Source: JABDLO01 sp041749255 (lineage in GTDB: Bacteria > Bacteroidota > Bacteroidia > Chitinophagales > Saprospiraceae). Taken from it: a stretch of DNA of 64,000 nucleotides. The translations under genes were made by a program, and so were the position numbers. Numbering within the stretch: the first letter of the stretch is position 1; each line of letters begins with the position of its first letter. The notes below the pieces were generated by a model. It did not search any database. It saw only the letters and a program-made list of their open reading frames with translations, and was not told where the DNA came from. The stretch spans positions 62,001 through 126,000 of the forward strand of contig JBGTBR010000089.1 in the NCBI GenBank assembly GCA_041749255.1, given 5' to 3'. Below, piece after piece: positions 53,651 through 61,223 of this stretch.

Positions 53651-55513
53651 CTAATAAGTGTCGCCGGGTTTCTCTCCCTCTGCCAATGGCACATATTGTG
53701 GAATGTAATCGGCTCCATCTTTACCGTAATCATATGGCCACCTATGTACTGAAGGTATTTTGCCTGGCCAGTTTCCGTGAATAGGTTCAATGGGTGTAGT
53801 CCATTCCAGTGTGTTTGCCTTCCATGGATTTTTTTCGGTCATTTTTTTACCTTTCCAAATACTATAGAAAAAGTTGATCACGAATATAATCTGTACGAAA
53901 AACACTATAATAGCCGCAATGGTAATGAACTTGTTGAGATCAGTAAAGTGCTTAAAGGACTCAAAGGTATCAAATGAATAATACCTTCTGGGTACACCTG
54001 CCATTCCTGTATAGTGCATAGGCCAGAAAATAGCATATGCCCCTATCAACGTACCCCAAAAATGAATTTTGCCCAGGGTTTCATTCATAAATCGACCATA
54101 CATTTTTGGATACCAATTGTAAATACCTGCAAACATACCAAAGAAGGCAGCCACACCCATCACTATGTGAAAGTGTGCTACTACAAAATACGTGTCGTGC
54201 ATTTGTATATCTATAGACGAATTACCTAAAAATATACCCGTCAAACCTCCCGAAATAAACATCGATACAAAACCAATTGCAAAAAGCATTGGGGTATTCA
54301 AACGAATATTACCCCCATACAAGGTGGTGATCCAATTGAAAACCTTAATGGCTGATGGCACCGCTATGATCAATGTAAATACAACAAAAAAGTTAGAGAT
54401 GAATGGGTTAACTCCCGACATAAACATGTGGTGAGCCCAAACTATAAATGAAAGGAAAGCAATGGCCAATATAGAATACACCATGGCCTTATATCCAAAG
54501 ATAGGTTTTCTAGCATGGACTGAAAGCACTTCAGAAACGATACCCATGGCAGGAAGAATAATGATATATACTTCGGGATGCCCCAGGAACCAGAACAAGT
54601 GCTGATATAAAACAGGAGACCCTCCTACTCTATCGAGAGCTTGTCCCTGAATAAATATTTCACTTAAAAAGAAACTCGTTCCCAACCCCCTGTCAAACAT
54701 CAGCATAAAAAAGCCCGATACCAACACTGGAAAGGAAAGTAAAGCAATGACTGCTGTAATGAAAAAAGCCCAAATAGTAAGTGGCATTCTCCACATGGTC
54801 ATCCCTTTGGTACGGAGGTTTAAAACTGTAGTTATATAGTTGATACCCCCGAGCAGTACCGATACCACAAAAAGGGTCAAACTCACAATCCACAAAGTCA
54901 TACCCGTCCCTGATCCTGTTGAGGCCTGGGGGAGCGCACTGAGTGGAGGATAGGCCGTCCATCCTCCTGAGAAAGGTCCTGTATTCAGAAAGAGCGAATA
55001 AAGCATTACAATTCCTGCCAGAAAGAAGAACCAATAAGAAAGCATATTCAGGAAAGGAGACGCCATATCACGAGCCCCCAATTGCAGTGGTATCAGCAAG
55101 TTGCTGAATGTTCCACTTAATCCCGCAGTCAAAACAAAGAACACCAGAATAGTACCGTGCATGGTTACCAGAGCATAATAAAACTCAGGAGATAATGTGC
55201 CCACACCTGTAGAATCTATTACAATCCACTTTCCCAGGAATGGTTTTAGCCAGGCAAGGCTCTCTTCAGGAAATCCAAGTTGCAATCTGAATACCACAGA
55301 CATGGCTGCACCGATAATAGCCCAAATAATTCCAGTAATTAAAAACTGTCTGGCTATGATCTTGTGATCCATTGAAAAAATATAATGGGAAATAAAATTA
55401 GATTGATACTTATCCCCATGGTGGTGTTCGTGAAAATGATCATCAAAGCCTTGTTCTCTGGTGATCCTCTCATCATCGTATATTGGCGAAACTTTGGTTG
55501 TTACATCTACCAT
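53651..55513 (-). CDS. ctaD: Cytochrome c oxidase subunit I
   Basis: The catalytic subunit of the aa3-type heme-copper oxidase, which reduces oxygen and pumps protons. The 620-residue product has 12 or so helices. The heme a ligand region (VTMHGTILVFFVLTAGLSG) is followed by the CuB/tyrosine motif WFLGHPEVYIIILPAMGIVSE, the two further CuB histidines in FIVWAHHMFMSG, and the heme a3 and a ligands in HDTYFVVAHFHIVMGVAA. A histidine-rich N-terminal tail (DDHFHEHHHGDKY) precedes the first helix and could bind copper. The gene follows subunit II after 24 bases, in the usual order. It should form the oxygen-reducing end of the ACIII-oxidase chain encoded upstream. Confidence 0.97.
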   Translation of the reverse strand: MVDVTTKVSPIYDDERITREQGFDDHFHEHHHGDKYQSNFISHYIFSMDHKIIARQFLITGIIWAIIGAAMSVVFRLQLGFPEESLAWLKPFLGKWIVIDSTGVGTLSPEFYYALVTMHGTILVFFVLTAGLSGTFSNLLIPLQLGARDMASPFLNMLSYWFFFLAGIVMLYSLFLNTGPFSGGWTAYPPLSALPQASTGSGTGMTLWIVSLTLFVVSVLLGGINYITTVLNLRTKGMTMWRMPLTIWAFFITAVIALLSFPVLVSGFFMLMFDRGLGTSFFLSEIFIQGQALDRVGGSPVLYQHLFWFLGHPEVYIIILPAMGIVSEVLSVHARKPIFGYKAMVYSILAIAFLSFIVWAHHMFMSGVNPFISNFFVVFTLIIAVPSAIKVFNWITTLYGGNIRLNTPMLFAIGFVSMFISGGLTGIFLGNSSIDIQMHDTYFVVAHFHIVMGVAAFFGMFAGIYNWYPKMYGRFMNETLGKIHFWGTLIGAYAIFWPMHYTGMAGVPRRYYSFDTFESFKHFTDLNKFITIAAIIVFFVQIIFVINFFYSIWKGKKMTEKNPWKANTLEWTTPIEPIHGNWPGKIPSVHRWPYDYGKDGADYIPQYVPLAEGEKPGDTY

Positions 55514-55537
55514 TTTGACATGTTTTTTCTTAATAAT

Positions 55538-57049
55538 TTACATTGACACAATTCGTAATTCAGTTCTTTTGTTAGCGTTTCTACCTTCTTCAGTGTCATT
55601 TGAGTCTATTGGCATTGTTGATCCATATCCGTTAGCTGTGAGTCTTCGAGACTCAATTCCTTTAGACTCAAGATAATTCTTTACATTCTCAGCTCTGGAC
55701 TTTGACAACTCCATATTATCTGCATCATCACCTGTATTGTCAGTATGTCCACGTAATTCAATAACCAATCTTTCATTCTGATTTAAAATAGAAGCAATTT
55801 CGTCCAATTCAAATCTGGACTTTTCATCCAATTCATCAGAATTGGTTTTATAAAATACATGCTCTAGCTTAATCAGGCGATCCTCAGTAGTTGCTATATC
55901 AGAGGTAGCCATTTCAAAAGTATTCTGAATTTCCAGTTTCCTGTCTTCGATCTCAAAGGTTAGTAATTCTCCTTTCCTTGGATCCACATCCGTATTCCTG
56001 ATGCTTGTTTTATAAAAGGAGTTTTGAGTCAGTTTCCAGTCCTCAAATTCTTCTTTAGTAACAATTTCAACAACTCTTCTCATACTGTAATGACCCTGTC
56101 CGCAAAGTTCAGCACAAGCCAGTTCGAAATGAAATTCTTCCCATTTTTGCTTTGAATCGGGGTCAGTAGGATCGTATAATTCCCTCCACTCCGGGTAATT
56201 TCTCAAATTCAACCTAAATTCTTCAGTCGTTTTTGTGGGTCTGAAGATAAAATAGGTTGGAAGTCCGGGAATGGCGTCCATTTTGACCCTGAAATGAGGT
56301 AGATAAAAATTGTGTAAGACATCCTTTGACAATATTCTTACCCTAATGGTGGTATCAACCGGCAATATGATGTGATCTGATCCTGAAAGCAGCACATCAT
56401 CAATACTCTTATCATCTGAAAAGTCTATACCTAAAGGATTACTTGCCAGATTGATTAATTTGTAGTCACGTGTGCCCAATTTATCGTCAGGTCCCGGGTA
56501 CCGGATATCCCAGGCATATTGGTAGCCGGTTGCTTCCACTTCGACGTATTCAGTACCTGGCTTTACATCGGGCATAACCCTATTCCATACAATAAGACCC
56601 TGAACAACTAAAAATGTCATAACTACAAGAGGTACACCTGTCCACACTATTTCGAGCATTGTATTATGAGGGAAAAAACGTGCTACTTTTCCTTGCTGTT
56701 GTCTGTATTTATAAGCATACCAAAACAAAAGAATATGGGTTATAACGAAAATAATTCCTGTAAAAAACAGGGTTACGTTGAACATGCTATCCACCTCAAC
56801 TCCATGTTCAGAGGCCGCTGTTAAAGGTCCATATCCAAGCATTTGATCTTTGTAATACCAGGAAGAATAAATACAAGCTACCAGAAAAACGATCATAAAT
56901 ACCACCAGCCAAAATGCTGTTTTATCGTTATTGGATTGAGCTACATCTTCTTCTCCTCTGATCTTTGCTGCTAACTCAGTTACCCTTCCTATCTGAACAA
57001 TGATAATTCCTAGAAGGATAAATATTGCAATGGCTACTAAATATGTCAT
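55538..57049 (-). CDS. Cytochrome c oxidase subunit II fused to an OmpA-type peptidoglycan-binding domain
   Basis: A 503-residue fusion. Residues 1-20 and 45-62 are two additional N-terminal helices. Residues of about 91-112 and 132-155 are the usual subunit II hairpin. Residues of about 165-335 are the periplasmic CuA domain, with His246 in VLHNFYLPHF and Cys312, Glu314, Cys316, His320 and Met323 in ACAELCGQGHYSM, so the copper centre is complete. After a linker, residues of about 396-503 form an OmpA C-terminal domain: Asp437 in ELRGHTDNTG and the pattern N445-L448-S449-R452-A453-V456-L460, which is the peptidoglycan-binding signature. Both extra parts lie on the periplasmic side, so the domain could reach the cell wall. 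The reading frame is continuous with no frameshift or stop at the junction. Confidence 0.95.
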   Translation of the reverse strand: MTYLVAIAIFILLGIIIVQIGRVTELAAKIRGEEDVAQSNNDKTAFWLVVFMIVFLVACIYSSWYYKDQMLGYGPLTAASEHGVEVDSMFNVTLFFTGIIFVITHILLFWYAYKYRQQQGKVARFFPHNTMLEIVWTGVPLVVMTFLVVQGLIVWNRVMPDVKPGTEYVEVEATGYQYAWDIRYPGPDDKLGTRDYKLINLASNPLGIDFSDDKSIDDVLLSGSDHIILPVDTTIRVRILSKDVLHNFYLPHFRVKMDAIPGLPTYFIFRPTKTTEEFRLNLRNYPEWRELYDPTDPDSKQKWEEFHFELACAELCGQGHYSMRRVVEIVTKEEFEDWKLTQNSFYKTSIRNTDVDPRKGELLTFEIEDRKLEIQNTFEMATSDIATTEDRLIKLEHVFYKTNSDELDEKSRFELDEIASILNQNERLVIELRGHTDNTGDDADNMELSKSRAENVKNYLESKGIESRRLTANGYGSTMPIDSNDTEEGRNANKRTELRIVSM

Positions 57050-57092
57050 ATGTTGCTATTACAGATTTTATAATGTTTTATACAATACATCA

Positions 57093-58367
57093 TCATACAT
57101 GATGATGCATACTTTCTCTTAAATAGGGATCATTGGTTGGCACTAATGCTGCTTTTGATAAGGTGTTAAGCACTACAAAAACAAATAGTCCCGCAAAACC
57201 GATGAAAGTTCCCAGTTCCAGTAAGCCCGGAATTGTAAATCCCATTTCAAAATGCCCTGCATGATCGGTTGCAGCAGCAGTTATTTCCTCTCCATTGTGA
57301 TGTGCATGATGTGCTAACTCATGCGCTGTGTGCAGAATTCCAGGTTTTAACATTAAGAAAAAATCAATCCAGTGTCCCAGTAAAACCACTATTGCCACAA
57401 AGCCTACTGAACCAAACTTTCTCTTGGTATCATTTCTCATTAAGACAAAAAATGGCAGCAAAAAGTTTATGACAAGATTGCCATAAAATAGAACCGGATA
57501 ATTATCCATCCTCTGCTTAAAATAGACTGTTTCTTCACCTATATTACCATACCAAATCAACATATACTGAGAAAACCATAAGTACGTCCAAAATATGGAA
57601 AAAGCAAAAAGAAACTTACCCAAATCGTGGATATGATCAGCAGTGACACGCTCATAATATCCTCTGGTTTTCAGATGAATCAATAAAAGAATGGTCATAC
57701 ATATCATCGCTACAAACCAGCTCGCACCAGAATACCATGCAAATAATGTACTGTACCAGTGGGCATCTACACTCATGACCCATTGCCATATAATAGCAGC
57801 ACTTGAAAATCCCGCTACGGGAAGGAAGATAGCTGCCCAAAATCTCATCCTATTGTGATGGGTATATTGAACATCTCCACCTTCAGAATCTTCCCGAAGT
57901 GAAAGACTTCTTATTTTTCTTGCTATAAAGATCCAGATTCCAACTATGATCAAAGTCCCAAATAGATACCAGTATTTATTAAGGAATGATGATTTTCCAA
58001 GCATAATTCTATCATTGGCCACACTTTCAGCATCCGACCAGTGATACAAATGAATAAAACCAAAAAACACACCTAAAGCGATGATTAGCATTAATAAAAG
58101 ACCTGGCACCATAAATGAAGCCATCGATTCCCACACCCTTTTAAATAAAGTATGCCATCCTGCATAGGCTGTGATGCAGACTGCTATGAAGAAAGCAGCC
58201 ATAAAAGCTATCCCAATAAAGAAAACAGCATTGTGAAGGATATTGGACCAAAATCTCGTGTGAAACTCATCGTCTCCAATCCAGGTCACAACAAGACAAA
58301 ACAATCCAAGTCCCATTGTGCCAAACAATACATTCCTGGTTCTATTTGATATTGCGAATTCACTCAT
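57093..58367 (-). CDS. actF: Alternative complex III subunit ActF
   Basis: A 424-residue integral membrane subunit of ACIII, a menaquinol:electron acceptor oxidoreductase that replaces cytochrome bc1. It has about ten helices, including AVFFIGIAFMAAFFIAVCITAYAGW and the conserved stretch WQWVMSVDAHWYSTLFAWYSGASWFVAM. It ends FTIPGLLELGTFIGFAGLFVFVVL. The WQWxMSxDxHWYST motif is typical of ActF and of the related ActC/NrfD type. It is 68 bases downstream of the ActE gene and 43 bases upstream of subunit II. Its role in quinone binding or proton translocation is inferred from solved ACIII structures, not from this sequence. Confidence 0.93.
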   Translation of the reverse strand: MSEFAISNRTRNVLFGTMGLGLFCLVVTWIGDDEFHTRFWSNILHNAVFFIGIAFMAAFFIAVCITAYAGWHTLFKRVWESMASFMVPGLLLMLIIALGVFFGFIHLYHWSDAESVANDRIMLGKSSFLNKYWYLFGTLIIVGIWIFIARKIRSLSLREDSEGGDVQYTHHNRMRFWAAIFLPVAGFSSAAIIWQWVMSVDAHWYSTLFAWYSGASWFVAMICMTILLLIHLKTRGYYERVTADHIHDLGKFLFAFSIFWTYLWFSQYMLIWYGNIGEETVYFKQRMDNYPVLFYGNLVINFLLPFFVLMRNDTKRKFGSVGFVAIVVLLGHWIDFFLMLKPGILHTAHELAHHAHHNGEEITAAATDHAGHFEMGFTIPGLLELGTFIGFAGLFVFVVLNTLSKAALVPTNDPYLRESMHHHV

Positions 58368-58435
58368 GATACTATTTATCTTCTTTCTTGTTTTTTAATT
58401 TGATCAATACGATTTCTGTCCATTTGATATCATTT

Positions 58436-59224
58436 TTAATTACCTGCCTGGGAAATGGCATCGGTGGTTGCATCACCGGCAGGTTTGTCCACAGTGTTTA
58501 AAGTATTGGTATATTGATCGTAAATTTTATCGTTTGCTACAGCCTGTAATGACCGGATGTAATGAATCACTTGCCATCTTTCTTCATAGCTCAATTTATC
58601 TTTATACGGTCCCATCAGGTTTATACCATGCATTATTGAATGGTAAATTCTTCCGTTAGATGCTGCTGTAAAATCTTCGTTTGTCAAAATTGCGGGTTGT
58701 ACAGGATACACACCCCCATCTTCTCTGACAAGGTAGCCAACACCGTCTCCTTTTTCACCGTGACAAATTCCACAAAAGATGTCGTATAGTTCCTTTCCTC
58801 TTCTCAAACCTTCGGTCGTAATTGGAAATGGATTATCTATTATTTCCGCAATGGCTTTTTCTCTTCCAGCATCATCATTGTCATAATAATAGGGAACGCT
58901 ACCATTTGGAGGAATAACAATGCTGTTTGATTGATCTGATTCGGCGTAACCCGAAGGCATTTCTCCCGCAAACCCCCGGGGGATGGTTCCAGCCACCGGA
59001 AGCCTGGGTTGTACAAAGGCATAATACTCATCCTTGCTTCCCCATGTGTTGTTATAATAGTAATTGTAGTAGTTGGCCTCGTATGCAATCGAGTGGGCCA
59101 TGTCTGGCATAAATTCACTTCCCGTTGAATTGCCGCCGGGTTGCTGACAGGAAGTAACCGCCAGCATAGCAACAAATGCTATGGTATATATATGCTGTTT
59201 TACTCTATTCATTTTGCTTAACAT
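58436..59224 (-). CDS. actE: Alternative complex III subunit ActE, lipoprotein monoheme cytochrome c
   Basis: A 262-residue periplasmic cytochrome c subunit of ACIII. The N-terminus is a lipoprotein signal with the lipobox LAVTSC, giving lipidation at Cys26. The heme-binding CGICH motif is at residues 151-155 (LYDIFCGICHGEKGDGVG). The C-terminal part contains the likely axial methionine in HSIMHGINLMGPYKDKLSYEERW, followed by a terminal helix (VIHYIRSLQAVA) typical of small cytochromes. The start could be the first Met or Met5. It would receive electrons from ActA/ActB and pass them to a soluble cytochrome c or directly to the oxidase. It lies eight bases after the ActD gene. Confidence 0.93.
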   Translation of the reverse strand: MLSKMNRVKQHIYTIAFVAMLAVTSCQQPGGNSTGSEFMPDMAHSIAYEANYYNYYYNNTWGSKDEYYAFVQPRLPVAGTIPRGFAGEMPSGYAESDQSNSIVIPPNGSVPYYYDNDDAGREKAIAEIIDNPFPITTEGLRRGKELYDIFCGICHGEKGDGVGYLVREDGGVYPVQPAILTNEDFTAASNGRIYHSIMHGINLMGPYKDKLSYEERWQVIHYIRSLQAVANDKIYDQYTNTLNTVDKPAGDATTDAISQAGN

Positions 59225-59232
59225 TCTACTTA

Positions 59233-59754
59233 TTATAAAATTTTTGAACTGATTTCTGAGGCACCTGAGTCTTCCAAAAATCTTTGAACTTCTTCCTCAT
59301 CAACCTCTGATTTATCAAAAGCAAGACAGAATTTATCGTCTGTAATTCGGTCATCCAGGCAAGGATTAACAACTCCAGGGCCTAAACCACTCACAATGTA
59401 AAAGGTAGCAACCATACCGATTGCTGCAAATAAAACAGTTACCTCAAATACAATAGGTATGAATGCAGGTACTGACCAGTAAGGCTTTCCTCCTATAATG
59501 ATAGGCCAGTCTTTGGTAAAAATCCAGGTCATTCCCAGAAAGGCAGTAAGCGTACCTAACATACCGTAAACAAATCCGGTAATGTGTAATCTTGACTCTG
59601 CAAGATCCAACAGTGGATCCAATCCGTGAACAGGAAAAGGAGAATACACATCCATAATCTCAAAATGCATTTCCTTTGCTTTTCTTACGGCATTCAATAA
59701 TATTTCTTCATCATCGTACAGACCGTAAATTATATCCTTTTTTGCGAAGCTCAT
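59233..59754 (-). CDS. actD: Alternative complex III subunit ActD (DUF3341)
   Basis: A 173-residue ACIII subunit of the DUF3341 family. It starts with a small soluble domain (IIYGLYDDEEILLNAVRKAKEMHFEIMDVYSPFPVHGLD), then two membrane helices (VYGMLGTLTAFLGMTWIFTK and VPAFIPIVFEVTVLFAAIGMVATFYI). The pattern YSPFPVHGLD and the helix pair with PxxFE are characteristic. The C-terminal tail is acidic and ends in the cytoplasm. It lies between ActC and ActE in the same orientation with a short spacing. It helps to hold the complex together; the precise role is not known. Confidence 0.93.
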   Translation of the reverse strand: MSFAKKDIIYGLYDDEEILLNAVRKAKEMHFEIMDVYSPFPVHGLDPLLDLAESRLHITGFVYGMLGTLTAFLGMTWIFTKDWPIIIGGKPYWSVPAFIPIVFEVTVLFAAIGMVATFYIVSGLGPGVVNPCLDDRITDDKFCLAFDKSEVDEEEVQRFLEDSGASEISSKIL

Positions 59755-59774
59755 ATTACTTATTAGTTCGTATA

Positions 59775-61187
59775 TTATTTAACTGATTCTATTCTCGAAG
59801 CCTCTTGCTGTGCGGCTTTATAACCTTTAGCATATTGATCTCCGGATGATTTTAAAATGTGTTTGATCTCTGCAATAGCTACTACAGGTGCAACTCTCGT
59901 AAATATCAGATAACAAGTAAAAAACAAACCCAAAGTACCCAGATAAATTCCTATCTCAACCCAGGTTGGAGAATAATAACTCCAGCTGGAAGGCAAATAA
60001 TCCCTTGCCAAAGTAGTGGCAATGATCACGAAACGCTCAAACCACATTCCAATATTGACCACTATCGATAAAAAGAAAGTCCAGATCACTGATCTCCTTA
60101 TTTTTTTGCTCCAAAAGAACTGCGGAGAGACTACATTGCAAAACATCATACCAAAGTAAGCCCACCAGTAAGGTCCTAATGCCCTGTTAAAGAAGGCTGC
60201 CTGTTCGTAAACGTATCCGGAATACCAGGCTACAAACAACTCGGTAAGGTATGCAACGCCCACAATGGTACCTGTAACCAGTATCACCTTATTCATCGAT
60301 TCTATATGACCAATGGTGATGTAATCCTCTAACTTGAGTACTTTCCTCGTCACAAGCATTAGGGTTTGAACCATCGCAAATCCGGAAAAGATGGCACCTG
60401 CCACAAAGTAAGGAGGGAATATGGTAGTATGCCAGCCTGGAATAACCGAAGTGGCAAAGTCAAAACTTACTATAGTGTGAACTGATAGCACCAGTGGTGT
60501 AGCCAGACCTGCCAAGACCAGTGAAAGGGCTTCCCATCGCTGCCAGTGTTTTGCTGAACCTGTCCATCCAAAGGATAGAAAGTTATACACTTTCTTTCTG
60601 AAACCTTTAGCTCTGTCTCTTACAGTAGCAAAATCAGGAACAAGTCCCGTATACCAAAATAAAAGAGAAACAGTAAAATAAGTGCTTATCGCAAAAAGGT
60701 CCCAAAGAAGAGGTGAGTTGAAGTTAGGCCATAAAGGTCCTCTGGTATTGGGATATGGAAAAAAATAAAATACTACCCATGCTCTTCCTACATGTATCCC
60801 TGGAAATAAGGCAGCACAAATCACTGCGAAAATAGTCATTGCCTCAGCGGCTCTGTTCACTCCGGTACGCCATTTCTGTCTGAATAATAGCAATATAGCA
60901 GAAATCAATGTACCCGCGTGACCGATACCGATCCACCATACAAAGTTGGTAATGTCCCAACCCCAGCCAACAGTTCTGTTCAGGTTCCATGTCCCGATTC
61001 CATGCCAAATAGTCCAGAGTATACAGAATACCCCAAACAAAAGTAAAGAGACTGAGACAATAAATCCCAGCGTCCAGGAAACAGATGGAGTCTTTTCAGT
61101 GGGTGATACAAGATCTTCTGTTATCTGATGATACGTTTTTGACCCTGTTATCAAAGGTTCTCTGATTGAACTTACAACAGCACCCAT
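59775..61187 (-). CDS. actC: Alternative complex III subunit ActC (NrfD-like)
   Basis: A 470-residue integral membrane subunit of the NrfD/PsrC type, which binds menaquinol in ACIII. It has about ten helices. Landmarks are WNLNRTVGWGWDITNFVWWIGIGHAGTLISAILLLFRQKWRTGVNRAAEAMT, the next segment HVGRAWVVFYFFPYPNTRGPLWPNFNSPLLWD, and SFDFATSVIPGWHTTIFPPYFVAGAIFSGFAMV. The GWHTTIFPPYFVAGA motif is especially typical. Conserved Asp, His and Glu residues in the first bundle are where quinone binds in the homologous structures. It is 36 bases downstream of ActB and 20 upstream of ActD, so the order ActB-C-D-E-F is the standard one. Confidence 0.95.
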   Translation of the reverse strand: MGAVVSSIREPLITGSKTYHQITEDLVSPTEKTPSVSWTLGFIVSVSLLLFGVFCILWTIWHGIGTWNLNRTVGWGWDITNFVWWIGIGHAGTLISAILLLFRQKWRTGVNRAAEAMTIFAVICAALFPGIHVGRAWVVFYFFPYPNTRGPLWPNFNSPLLWDLFAISTYFTVSLLFWYTGLVPDFATVRDRAKGFRKKVYNFLSFGWTGSAKHWQRWEALSLVLAGLATPLVLSVHTIVSFDFATSVIPGWHTTIFPPYFVAGAIFSGFAMVQTLMLVTRKVLKLEDYITIGHIESMNKVILVTGTIVGVAYLTELFVAWYSGYVYEQAAFFNRALGPYWWAYFGMMFCNVVSPQFFWSKKIRRSVIWTFFLSIVVNIGMWFERFVIIATTLARDYLPSSWSYYSPTWVEIGIYLGTLGLFFTCYLIFTRVAPVVAIAEIKHILKSSGDQYAKGYKAAQQEASRIESVK

Positions 61188-61223
61188 ATTTTGATGATAT
61201 TATGTTTTTATCAAAAAATTCAA

